Assembly: GCF_015706575.1 (NCBI RefSeq)
Contig: NW_024037057.1
Location: forward strand, 7,807,203-7,871,202
Source: Patiria miniata
Lineage: Eukaryota; Echinodermata; Asteroidea; Valvatida; Asterinidae
Direction: 5' to 3'
DNA: 64,000 nt
Below, in pieces: positions 48,441 to 59,150 of the stretch (positions are counted from its first letter, which is position 1; each line of letters starts with the position of its first letter). The notes below the pieces were generated by a model. That model saw only the letters and a list, made by a program, of their open reading frames with translations. It had not been told where the DNA came from and did not search any database. A program made the position numbers and the translations under genes.

Positions 48441-48640
48441 CGTTTAGAAAGTGAACCGAGACGTGTAAACACGTTCATATAGGACGCTTAGAAAGTGAAA
48501 CGAGGCGTTTGAAAACGTTCCTATATGACGTTTAGAAAGTGAACCGAGACGTTAGAACACATTCATTAAATTATAGGAAGTTTAAAAAGTGAACTGAGAC
48601 GTTTGAAAAAGTGAACAGGGGCGTCTGAAAAATGAAACAC
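48441..48640 (+). repeat. Tandem array with ISRE-like GAAAGTGAAAC cores
   Basis: Five to six degenerate repeats of about 20-50 bp, most of the form TTTAGAAAGTGAACCGAGACG. The cores GAAAGTGAAC (48447), GAAAGTGAAAC (48491), GAAAGTGAAC (48536), AAAAGTGAAC (48585), AAAAGTGAAC (48607) and GAAAAATGAAAC (48627) resemble IRF/ISRE sites (GAAANNGAAAC). It lies 1.5 kb upstream of the gene B promoter. Confidence 0.75.
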
Positions 48641-49274
48641 GACGTCTAATGTGAATATAATTGACAGATCTAAAAGCAATATTCCATCCTGAAAATTAAT
48701 TTGTTCGTTAGAAAAAAAATCTACAAAGACCCTTTCGTTAAAAAAATGCTGAGCCTATGACAAGACATATATTTTTTTACAAGAAGAGCCAGTTGGCATC
48801 AGAAATGTCCATTTGTGTCAGTCACTTTAAGTTAAACCGCTTTAATTACCCACGAAGCACTTTGTTTTCAAAGATCATAATTTATCAGAACAGCCCTTAC
48901 CATGTTCCGTTTGTTTTCATGGGTTAGATGTGTGTGGTTAAAGTCAAAGTGATTATAAAAATAATAATACCGGGGTCTTACATAGCGCACTTATCTACCA
49001 ACAATTAGTCACTCAAGGCGCTAATTAATGTGAATTTGTTTTAAAGACAGGTAAATGCAGTATTTGAAATATGAGACCCAGATAAGCCTAGCCCGCGGTC
49101 GCTTCAAGCTATGTTTGAAGTAAAAGTTACGAAACCCGCACCGAGTCAGTGGCATCAGCCTTGCGTTTGAGGAACGAAGTGAAATTGTCTGTGTCATGTG
49201 ATCATCACAAGACATGTCTGTGTCAAAAGCCCACAGACTTCGTCAGGGGCACGTGTTAAGAGTTCCTGCTTGCA

Positions 49275-49500
49275 TGTCCTGTAACAGAAGACCTGAAAAT
49301 GCCGAGAACAAAAACCAAAGAAAACCAAATTTCCTCACTCCGTATTGGAGGAATACATTCATTCTCCTTCGTCGGAGTTTCCGCTTCTAAATGATGTAAC
49401 AGGAGGACCTGAAAACGGCGAGTACAAAAACAAACCGAGGGCATTAATATACTAACCAACTTAATTTCCAATGCAATCCGTATTGGAGAAATACATTAAT
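49275..49500. repeat. Imperfect tandem duplication before a strong acceptor
   Basis: A unit with TGTAACAG, GACCTGAAAA, CGAG.ACAAAAAC, TCCGTATTGGAG and ATACATT.ATTCTCC occurs twice, just upstream of a clean splice acceptor (TTTTGTTTTGTGTGTGCAG, 49526). Confidence 0.75.
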
Positions 49501-49526
49501 TCTCCCCTTTTGTTTTGTGTGTGCAG

Positions 49527-49626
49527 ATATCCTAACCATATCCGTTCACTCTTCTTGACGGGAGAATTCAGCACAAACCCCTTCGGTACTTCCCGCTCTC
49601 AAACAAACCTTTCAAGTCCAAACTAG
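49527..49626 (+). CDS. Possible terminal exon of IL-17-like gene A (low confidence)
   Basis: It follows a strong pyrimidine-rich acceptor, and the phase fits exon 3: the split codon becomes Arg, then Tyr-Pro and 30 more residues to a TAG at 49624. It has no cysteine, so it does not supply the C-x-C motif that closes the IL-17 fold. It could be a non-IL-17 end, a chance fit, or evidence that gene A has degenerated. Confidence 0.25.
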
Positions 49627-50034
49627 AACGCGATGGAAAATGTAAACGAGGTGATGAATATTCATAAATTGGAGACTTTCTGTCGTTGGGAGTTCCACTC
49701 CACGCTTCAGTGAACTGAACACAAGGGGAACTTTGCATGACAGAGACTGTGAAGTTTACGGGTTAGCGTGCACCGTGTGTGGTCTGGAGTAACAGTAGCG
49801 TTGCCATTCATCGAAGTTTTGAAGTGTTGGTAGAGAGGAACTTATGGGGTTCGAAAGGGAAACGGGGAAAGCCGTGTGATGACTCATGTCGTGACTTAAC
49901 ATTTTCCTCCTGCTCCGTGGCGCGTGGAATGGTTCGTAAAACACGCGTGGAAAGTGCATCAGGCAGGGGAAAAAAACCGGCTCCGGGTAGTTTTACCATT
50001 AATTGCGTCACTTGTCCAAAAATAGTCTAAGTGC

Positions 50035-50044
50035 GGGAATCCCC
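50035..50044 (+). promoter_or_regulatory. kappaB-type site upstream of IL-17 gene B
   Basis: GGGAATCCCC, a full match to the GGGRNNYYCC consensus, 123 bp before the gene B TATA box. The equivalent site in gene A is 83 bp before its TATA box. Confidence 0.75.
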
Positions 50045-50166
50045 TGATGGAGTGGAAAGAAGATGTCCACTTGCGAAATCCCAGGGGTGAAAAGGAAAAG
50101 GGGTTTATGGGGGAACACCTGGGTATTGGGTCTGGGCATAGGGGAACAAAGTTGGGCCGGATGGGG

Positions 50167-50173
50167 TATAAAA
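50167..50173 (+). promoter_or_regulatory. TATA box of IL-17 gene B
   Basis: TATAAAA, 126 bp before the start codon at 50293; transcription start expected near 50197, close to ATTCAGTC, which resembles the ATTCAGTCAG in the gene A leader. Confidence 0.8.
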
Positions 50174-50292
50174 CACCGGGATGACTCCGGATTGAATCAT
50201 TCAGTCCGCATCATCGGTTCAGGAGCAACAGGTGTTTCATCAATCACCTAAAAGGAGTATCTCCGAGTATATCTGCCAGCTTCGTGATAGCC

Positions 50293-53200
50293 ATGTCTCC
50301 ACTGGTAAGCTTTACGAACTTCTGCGCCGTTTCTGAAACCATGGCTTTTTAACCTGGCTCCAGAACCGCTTAGGCTATGCTCTTTGAGTTTGTTTTTATG
50401 TTCGCACCCTACCTCCATGTTTGCACCAAATTAGTCTTTAACAGTAATTTGACCTTCATTGAGATGGGGACTTCTCTAAATTCAGGAGTGTATAACATCA
50501 TCAAGAAGCTGGACTTGAAAGCCGCATTGCAGGCGAAGCCGTAGTTTGAAAAATGGGTGGACGGAAAGGGGGGGGTGCAACACCCAGCCCCTCTCTTCGG
50601 TCCGCTACTGTCGTCCTTTTTATTTTATTTTTAAACATTTTTTTTATCATTACACTTCTTATTTTAGTCGTTGAACGAATTAATGTTACTTCATGCAAAA
50701 TAAACATTATTATCAACATCACAAGGCTTTTTGTTCAACTTGGGAATGAGAAAGTCTCAAATGAAATCATTCCTCCTCAAAAATTAAATCGTTCAAATCT
50801 AACTTCAGTATCGATAGGCCCTAGGTTTGGGTGGGGGTATGGTGAGGGGGGGGGGGGCAGGGGACTGGAGCGACAACCATAAAAAAAACTCAGCAATCGG
50901 AGTCTATCAGTATCACCAAAACGTGCATTACCCAATGATATGGGTCTCATAATAATCCCCGAACCAGAATGGCTTAGGTGACAGAATGATGCAACATATT
51001 ATATATTTTAACTTTTCTACACCAATCAGTCCACTTCGTTTTACTGGAAATCCATTGGGAAAAAAAAACATAATCAAATAAAAACTAACAATTCTGATCG
51101 CACTCGAATTCATATTAATTGTGTCTTCCGAAAACATTGAGTTCACAATCTGATCTAATGGAAGCAATGGAAAATAATGAATGATGCATTGAATCTCTTC
51201 AGCTTATAAAAAAAAAAAACATTCTTTTTTGTTCTTGAAAAAAAATATAAGAAGGGTACGTGTGTGATTTCCTTCTGGTACGAGTAACTCAGTTACAGGA
51301 TTGAAATAAATCAGCGAGCTCTTCCTTATTACTTAGTCAACACCTTGGAATGTCTCGTAAAGTATCTTACGAAGTCCTTACGTAGAAGCGGATCCGGGGG
51401 ATGCAACGCCCGTTCAGCCTCCGACTATATGTTATGATACTAGTAGAATAAATGCAACGCGTAAGCTGCAGTTTCTAAATGTACTCTTGAATTGCCTTAG
51501 AATGCAGGAGAGAGCATCGTAGATGCCCCCGACCCCCCCCCCCCCCCAGCAGGGCGTGCCTTCCGCACGCCCCCCCCCCCTGCAACTGCACCCGTTTACA
51601 ACAACAACCCGTTTCCTAGATCCACCCCTGTTAAAGGGAAGATACGACATTTGCAAACATCAAAAAAACGAAATGACCAAGCTATCACGACATACCTTAC
51701 TGGATTGTTAGGGATTGACAGTCTAAAGCATCATGTAAAATCGTGGCTCCTGGTGTGCTAACATTTTCAAGAAAACTTGAAGTATTTTTCCAACGCTGGT
51801 CGGCCGACCAGCATTGGAGAAAAACTTGCTTTTTTTCAAAAGCTGCTTCTAAATTTCATGTTTAGTAATTTCGCATTTTCTTTGCAATTGATTGCACACC
51901 TGTGAAGGAGAACAAGCCTGCTAGACTGATTCCCCGACCTTATAATTCCCCAAAGTCTAAAACTGCTCCGTTTCATCTTAAGTGGGGTCAGGAAACCAGA
52001 CTACAAGAACATGATTGGTTTTCTTGGTTTTTCCAGCATCTGCAAGCCCAAAACGTGAAACAAGCCAGTTTAACAATATTTGCTATAACATACTAACCCT
52101 TCAAATCCATTTATGTCGGAAACTTTTGCAGCAAACGAAAATGAAAAACAGACGGAACTGCCCATGACTTCATCCAGACTTGCCGATAGACGATCGAGGT
52201 GGAAAATTAACAAACTAAAGAAGTGTCCCTTAAATACCAAAGATCCTTAAAGGGTGTTGTCACGTCCATGCAACAGAAAACCAACAGACAGTTTTCCAGG
52301 GCTCGGACTTAGGAAGGTATACACAGTTTAATACGAACACTATTTTACGCACCACGCAGTTTCAGCTGGTACATGGCGATCATAAACAGCTACGACCTTT
52401 GAACCGCACATGTACTGCACACGTTGAGCGTTCGATGCTGTACTCGCTAGCGAGTGCCATGCTTCAGTGCTCACGCACAGTGGAACTCGTGTGTGGAGGG
52501 AAAGCCCCGAACTTTCCCGGCTGGAGTTGTGACGTACGAGGAAGACGTCACTCCATTCATATTCATATCCGCACTAATCCTAATATGCGTGGGGGTCTCT
52601 TTTCAATGGCCGGGTGACCGAGCAAACTAAAAGCATAGCTTGCCTGTGAACGTATGGAAACCTTTCTTATTAAAGCCCCAGAAATTCCAGGGTTCTAGTT
52701 CAGTCTTCAGAGAGCAACTTTTTTTTTTAGTCATGGAGAAATTGATTTAAATTCTCTTCAAAATGTGCCGAGTCCCTATAATAATTCATTTGCTTACATC
52801 AACGTTGGGGCAAAGTCAAGCTCGATAATTTGATCAAGAAATAGAATAAAAAGTCAATCAAAAATTAAAAAAAAATGTCACAATTACAATTAGGCATATT
52901 CTGAAACAGCCTAATGAATTAATTTGAAGCACTTTTCAATAGATTTCTGCCCGGTTTTCTGTCGTGATTTTCGTTACGATTGTATTGTTCTGTTTCTTAA
53001 AAGGTTACAAGACCAAGTCAATAATTCGAACCACTTTCACCACACCCCTTTCAATTGGTCGTCTAAATGACCTCTCATTGCGTCCGCATGGCCGGACTCT
53101 CGGAAGGTCAATCCCCTATTCAGGCCAGCGGTCTCGTGCTTATGACAAAAACCACCGCGTGGCCACCCGTGAACGAACCGGGAGTTCACCCGCAAAACCT

Positions 53201-56200
53201 CCACAGGCCGAGTCCACTCAAGAAGGGAAAGTCCGGAAAGCCAATACTTAAAACAGTGACGTCATGCCGTGACGTCATGCCGAGTACCTGCCAAGTCATT
53301 CTATTTTTATGGAATGTACATGCGATGTAAAAAATTGAGAGTTGTCTTTTCTTTTTGAATCTGCAACAACACGCTTGCATGCTTGTCCCAATAATAACAA
53401 TAATGTAGCATGGTTATACCATGGAGCTATGTATTTTATAGCTCAAAGGCTATTCGTGTTGTTCATTCGACGCACTCCTTTTAATTGAGAAGTTTCCAAA
53501 TCTCAGAATCTTAAGAATGTTCACAACCTCCAATGCGGTCAGAATATCAGAAATGTAAAACAAGCCCACTTTAAAATGTATTGATTTGAAACAAGGTCAT
53601 AATATAATACAATATTTGAATGTTTGGATGCACGTACTACATTATAGCTACAAACTGATAAATATTATTTATCAGTATGTAGCCACGTTCATCCAAACAT
53701 TCAAAAATTGTGTTCTCGCATTGAACCAAAAGAAAATATAAGTATCGGTAAACTTTGTTGGAACTCTCACATTCATAAGATGAAATCTGCGTCGGGGGTG
53801 GGGGAGGGGGTGTAAATTCAATATTGGGTCGGTTGCACAAAACTTTGCCTTCGGGAACGACTTTGCTATATATGGTGTTGCTGGTTTGACTGAGCTCATT
53901 GGTCAGGCGCATGCGCAGAGACAAGGCAGGGATCGGGAAGCGTAATTTTTTTTTCCTAGGAGGGTTAGGGGCAATGTCATGAATAATTCAGTTTTTCCTT
54001 TGAATCATTGCAAGACTTAGGTTCTCGTTCCATTTTCCCCTTAATTTAAAATTATCTCAGTGATAAATTTGGAGAAGAAAAATAGCTGATGCTAATGAGC
54101 AGCGACGACGTGGATTCGAACCAGGGATCTTTGTATCCATAGCTCATCTCGCTATCCACTAGGCTACTGTGTGGTAGCTCGACGACAACCGTTCTTTAAA
54201 ATGCTTTAATGTATTGTAACTAGTTGAGTAACTAACAACAATGCTGTTGATGACATTATCCGTTCTCATGGATAAACATGAATTATTCATGACATTGCTC
54301 CTAACTCTCCTAGGAATAAAAATTACGCGATCGGGAAATACACGTGACTTTCTCAATAATCAGGACGTTCTCACGAGATTCGTGATATTTTCTGCGGAGT
54401 GTGGCACGACAAAATCCCAGGGTGCGATGAACTTGAGTATAAAAAGCACCGATGATTACACAAAATATATATCTATGCGGAACTTCCTGAAAAAGTTAAC
54501 CACAGGAGCACGTAGCCAAATGCTATATAAAGAGATATATTCTCACAACAATAGACTGCGCACAGGCATCAAGGCCAGAAGATACGTCAAGAACTATAGG
54601 CCTAGTCTATGTTTAGCATCAAGCACAATGGCCCACAGGAAGAAAATCCTTGATGAAATCAACTAATAAACGAGAGTTTATAAAGACATCTAAAAATAAC
54701 ATCTTTTTTTTATAGGCCTTTATGAAAAAGCCACGCTTCATGAGCGTATAATGTTTTATGATCAATCCGGGATTTTGTAATGACGTCAATACAGAGAGGG
54801 TAAAAAGTAATGAGATTCTGTCCCCAGTTTATTAAAGACTCAATTAAAAAACCTCAAAAAAAATAAGTAGTTTTCAAATTCAAGATATTTTAATGCCTGA
54901 CAGCCATTGGTCTTCCTGGTCCGTGAAAATCAATGGGCGGCCGGGAAAAAAAGAATGATTTCGGTTCCCTTTTGTGAAACTTCGGTTCCCTTTGCAGTTG
55001 AGGCCTCAGGCTCCTATTTCGTGATTTTGATCCCGGAAGAGGAAGCCTCGGTTAAGTATTGTGTCCAACGTTCACTTCATCGACGTGAAAGTATGGACAA
55101 AGTTTACGGTACGGTTTCAGCAGATGTAACCAAACCGGAAAATAGGCCGAAGTTTGGAAAATTGCTTTAGTGAAACTGCACTTAGGCCTATGTTGTGCGC
55201 TTCCTGTATTCAAAACCTCATACGACGGACATAGGAAAGAGTATAGGAATTATTTCTTAATCAACCCCCTTAATAACACAAAAACAGTTATTATATATTA
55301 CTGAAATGTGTTTTATTTTACAGTGCAATGTCGCCACAATTCTACTCGTCCTTTCCATGCTGTCATCGTCAAGGAGTCTCGTCATTCGTCGGGACGCACC
55401 ACCTGAAGAGACCACCTCCGTTACTATGAGAACGAGGCCACTCGAGGTCATGACCTCTAGGACTAGTGACCCAGCTTTGGGTCAGGTGACCGACGCCCCC
55501 AATCAGCTGCCAGTCCTCTGGGAGTCTTCGGAGAGTTCAGAGGTCAATAACATTCCAGGGGCATTTCCCATAGATTACGAGGAGGAAGGTGATAGTCAGC
55601 TCGGCTTTTTTGACTCACAAATCCAAGACGAGGATGTGGATATCCACTCAACTGAAGCAACGACTGTGGACTCGACCACAACTTCAACAGTCGCATCCAC
55701 AACACCAACAAACATACCTACAACATCTCATGAGACATTCACAACTTCTCAAACTGAAGCTGTGACGTCATCAATCGAGGCTGTGACGTCATCAACCGAA
55801 GCTGTGACGTCATCAACCGAAGCTGTGACGTCATCAACCGAAGCTGTGACGTCATCAACCGAAGCTGTGACGTCATCAACCGAAGCTGTGACGTCATCAA
55901 CCGAAGCTGTGACGTCATCAGCTTCGCTTACCAGAAACAGCTCGGCGACACCTCGCGAGAACTGCAGCAGCGGCGCGGATACCAGCCAAACTCAGCCGGA
56001 ACCCCACGTGACGCTGTGCCAGGAGCCGCCCGAGCACCAGCTGCGGCTGAACTTCAAGCGCAACAACCAGCACCTGAAGTTTCCCGCGCTCGCCATCCTG
56101 CCGCAAGAGGTCGCCCCACACCAGGAGGCGGGGCCAGTGGTGGCTCCGCCCGTGGAGGAGTATGTAAATTTGACCTGCCCAACGGAGTTGCTCCACGTCA

Positions 56201-57824
56201 GCGGCATTGATGACGTCAACAAGAGGAGTTTGTGCCCATGGACGTATGTTGCTGATGTCGACCCTGACCGGTAAGTGAAATCTCATCAAGAAAATTCAAA
56301 AACATAGACCATTAAAAAGCAGAAGGCTTCAATGTTATCTGAGTATCTTCTTTTTTCCCATGAAGAGCAATTTTTTGTACTAAGTGAAACGTGTGAACTA
56401 AGCAGTCTTTTTGGAAATCTTGAACGACGGAATTTTGCGGCAGGAAATTTTAGTGTTTGTTTTGCCCTTCGCCCCTTACGTAAACATTTCAATTGTAGTA
56501 TTACCCCACATGGGCAGTTTGTTTCAATGGTCAAAGGCTGTGCAGATGATAATATAATAATGAGTTTTGTTTTGCTGTTTCCAAATTCCACTGTTCAGAA
56601 GGCGAACAGTATCAATGGGAAACATACCTACTCGATTTAGAGATTGCAGTACTATTAGAAACTCGTATTCCTTAAAAAAAAAAACCACCACTATTAATGA
56701 ATAACCACCAAATGTCCATGTCCTTTTAGATTCATGAGAGACCTTTTTTTTTTCTTTTACATTTCTCACAGTTATCCGAGCACGATTCAGATCGCCAAGT
56801 GCCGTTGTCCCAGATGCATTGACACATCCCTGGCGCAAGAGGGCGCTTTCTCCAACGAGAACGACTGTCATCAAGTCTTGTTTCGCATGAAGGTGCTGCG
56901 CCGCGGGCCGTGCGTCAACGGAATGTACATGTAAGTCACCAAGATTATTGAGCGGGGAGTGGCAAAAAAACTCCGCCCCTTGGTTTTGCTCGATCGGCTC
57001 TTAATAACCCTCCCCGTGATTCCAGCACGAACGCTGACCGGCGGATGGGATGCTAAAAAAAACTCCCTCCCCTATGATTTTTGGATCTGCCCTCCCACAC
57101 GGTGTTGCGCATGCGCCATGATGTCGATGGCACCGTCATGGCGCCTACGTGGATATTAAAGAGCGGTACTTTTATTTCTTCCTATTTAATCCTTATTTTA
57201 ACTAAGTAGCCCATTCATTGGAATCCACTGGTCACCCATGGGCCCAGTGTAAGAGAAGACAATGTGAAGAGTTCATTTCCGAAAACGCAATTACCCCATT
57301 TTGGTTCTTATTAGAATCCCAATCTCTCCCCAAAGTCAATTTCGACGGCTGTTATATATATTTAAACATAACTTAAGAGTACAATAAAGCAATAACAAAA
57401 TCAGTTATGAAACAGCAGTTATACTGTTGTTATTCTTTAAAGTTTCAAAACCCTGCAACTGTGGGGGTGCCACCCTTTTTTCAAATGGATATATCGCGTT
57501 TTCAAAATAATCTCTTCACGTAAAGTAATGAAACTTTTACAAGTGGGAGGAAAACCCAGAGGAATATACTGGGAAAACCCACGGAATCAGGTAGGGACTG
57601 AAAACCCAATCCACATATTGGCCCAGGTGGGAATCGAGCCCGGGTCACAGCGGTGGAAGGCGAAGAAAGCACCGCCACGCCAGCCTAAACGGTCCTATTT
57701 TAAAAACTCCTGCTATTGCTTCGACACTTCTAATTTGAAATCTATGTTGTTTCCCAACAGGTACCATAACGTGTACCAGGACATCCCAGTAGCCTGTGCG
57801 TGCCTTCGCCCAAAGGTTTTGTGA
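50293..57824 (+). CDS. IL17: Interleukin-17 family cytokine B, complete, 4 exons
   Basis: Secreted IL-17 family cystine-knot ligand, expected to signal through IL-17 receptors with SEFIR domains. Exons: 50293-50304 (ATG plus three codons, phase 0), 55324-56270, 56772-56930, 57761-57824 (TGA 57822-57824); 393 residues, all phases consistent. A signal peptide spans about residues 1-25, followed by RR. A long Ser/Thr-rich, mucin-like linker holds eight EAVTSS heptads (148-203) and proline-rich sequence. The IL-17 domain runs from about 286 to the end: NLTCP (289), a KR dibasic site, SLCPWTYVADVDPDR (308 Cys), YPSTIQIAKCRCPRC (330, 332, 335), VLRRGPCVNGMY, and the closing PVACACLRP (385, 387). 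Typical IL-17s are 150-200 residues, so the extra length is the linker. It may be O-glycosylated or removed by cleavage at the KR site. Confidence 0.95.
51788..51818. repeat. Palindrome CCAACGCTGGTCGGCCGACCAGCATTGG-type hairpin, second copy
   Basis: Near-perfect 28-bp palindrome with centre GGTCGGCCGACC and flanking T-rich and A-rich sequence. A sister palindrome with centre GGTCAGCCGACC is at about 3398-3426. Confidence 0.8.
53258..53283 (+). promoter_or_regulatory. Pair of CRE cores in gene B intron 1
   Basis: Two TGACGTCA palindromes 14 bp apart, each followed by TGCCG. They could bind CREB/ATF factors; activity is not shown. Confidence 0.45.
54085..54178 (-). repeat. tRNA-derived SINE head, minus strand
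   Basis: Minus-strand A-box TAGCCTAGTGG (54156-54166) and B-box GGTTCGAATCC (54112-54122) at tRNA-like spacing. The T-stem does not pair properly, so a functional tRNA gene is unlikely. Confidence 0.7.
55753..55920 (+). repeat. Eight 21-bp coding repeats, each with a CRE palindrome
   Basis: Exactly eight in-frame 21-bp units in gene B exon 2, encoding T/I-E-A-V-T-S-S. Each contains TGACGTCA, the first at 55763-55770 and then every 21 bp. The last six units are identical or nearly so, which suggests recent expansion. Confidence 0.95.
57535..57690 (-). repeat. tRNA-derived SINE, minus strand, in gene B intron 3
   Basis: On the minus strand: A-box region TGGCGTGGCGGTG (57670-57682), B-box GGCTCGATTCCC (57629-57640), then a body with GGATTGGGTTTTCAGTCCC and GTGGGTTTTCCC. 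It is a different SINE family from the AATGGGTACC type and ends about 70 bp before exon 4. Confidence 0.78.
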
Positions 57825-59150
57825 ATCACGAGGTACACTGAAAACAATGACGTCATCAGGACTGACACCGAGGCTCTCTTTCAGACTCCGAACCTGTCGT
57901 TACTATTTCTGTCAAGCATCACGGAACAGACTGGCCGAGGTGTGTTTGTGGTGATTTACATTTTTATACGAGTTTATGGTTTTGTCCGAAGTCTTTTTAA
58001 AGTCGTTGTAGAGTTTTGCGCTCAATCCAAAGATAGTTTAACGCATTTGTTTACGGACTCGTGTGATGTAGAGGGTTGCCTAGCAACGAGGGTGTTCATT
58101 ATAAAACTCAACAGTTACAAATCAGTGAACGAGGATTTACAAGCGTGTTAATGATTGCTGCAGTTTAAAACAGTTTGAATAAATGATCTGTCATCGACTA
58201 TATTTTATGGATGTTTACCAAAGAAAACTTCAGAAGAATATTTTATTTGTTATATTCTTCAAAGACTATTCTCTGCCAAACAGCAACAATCGTTTTATTT
58301 ATGCAATGGCTTACAATCCTCAAGATGTTATCAATGTTAAGACTTTAGAATTCAATTTATATTGCTTATGGTTATCACTATATTATTTCTGAATATTTAT
58401 TGATATAAACAACATCGATACGTAATTCCAAATATTGTACAGTAAGATGATGAACAAAATATTGACTGTAAATTAGAATTCAATTTAAATTCTTATTTTT
58501 TTTACTATACTATTTATGAATATTTATTGATATAAACAACATCAATACATTAATTCTAAATATGAACAGTATGTTGATGAACAAAATATTGAGTGTATAC
58601 TATTTTTTCTAGAGATAATCTATATTATTTAACATGTACGGTTTCTATTTATCATCAATTTTCGCTGAGCGAGTTATTCCATTTCAAAAAAATAATATTC
58701 GGAAAAGTATTTTTTGTTGAGATATTCTTGAGTTATTAATACTTCTTATCATTTTTCGCAGAGCGAGTACAAACATGTTGAAGTAATGAAAAAAGTACTT
58801 CTTATAACTTTTCGCTGAGCGAGTACAAACATATGTTTAAGTAATGAAAAAAATAGCAATGTTGATATTTATTTAAGAACATTCGTGTTACTATGTTTGT
58901 TTGAAGATATTCGAATTTGGAATTGACATTAATTGACTTGTCAATAACAGATGCTAATCAATGGTTTCTGTTTTACACAGAGAATTCAATTTACCAAGTA
59001 ATGGTGTTAAGAGTAAGCCCGTTTTATGGGCAGCAGTGTACAAATATTGTTGAAAAAAAAGTTCTTTATTTATTATATTTTCACAAGCTTGCACTTAGTA
59101 AAAATGCATCTATGTATATCGCATATGGCAAAAAAAGAATACCCGGATGA
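57825..59150 (+). other. Gene B 3' UTR and downstream AU-rich sequence
   Basis: AATAAA at 58178-58183 is the first good polyadenylation signal. Beyond it lie many ATTTA motifs, including a perfect TTATTTATT nonamer at 59066-59074, a direct duplication (58375-58470 against 58500-58600) and three TTTCGCTGAGCGA-like hairpins (58660, 58757, 58808). Whether the transcript extends this far is unknown. Confidence 0.5.
58178..58183 (+). terminator. Candidate polyadenylation signal of gene B
   Basis: AATAAA about 355 bp after the stop codon. Confidence 0.6.

Larger units (their letters stand above)
41983..49526 (+). other. Interval after gene A exon 3 (intron 3 or downstream sequence)
   Basis: 7.5 kb dense in miniature elements, listed separately. 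Candidate gene A terminal exons lie in it: 43027-43264 (in-phase open frame, weak acceptor, single Cys) and 49127-49259 (in phase, ends with a C-L-C-x-x-P pattern but poor acceptor). No other gene was seen. AT-rich sequence at 44750-45880 has no recognised feature. Confidence 0.6.
50305..55323 (+). other. Gene B intron 1
   Basis: 5 kb intron between the start-codon exon and the main exon. It holds poly-G/poly-C runs (50850, 51531-51547, 51570-51580), a hairpin at about 51788-51818, a pair of CRE cores at 53258-53283 and a SINE head at 54085-54178. A 141-codon open frame at 54241 matches no family I know. No other gene was seen. Confidence 0.7.

Noticed and set aside
54110-54180. Possible functional tRNA gene
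   Set aside because: A and B boxes are good but the T-stem does not pair; better read as a SINE head.
54241-54666. 141-codon open frame in gene B intron 1
   Set aside because: No recognisable family, signal or splice context; likely chance.
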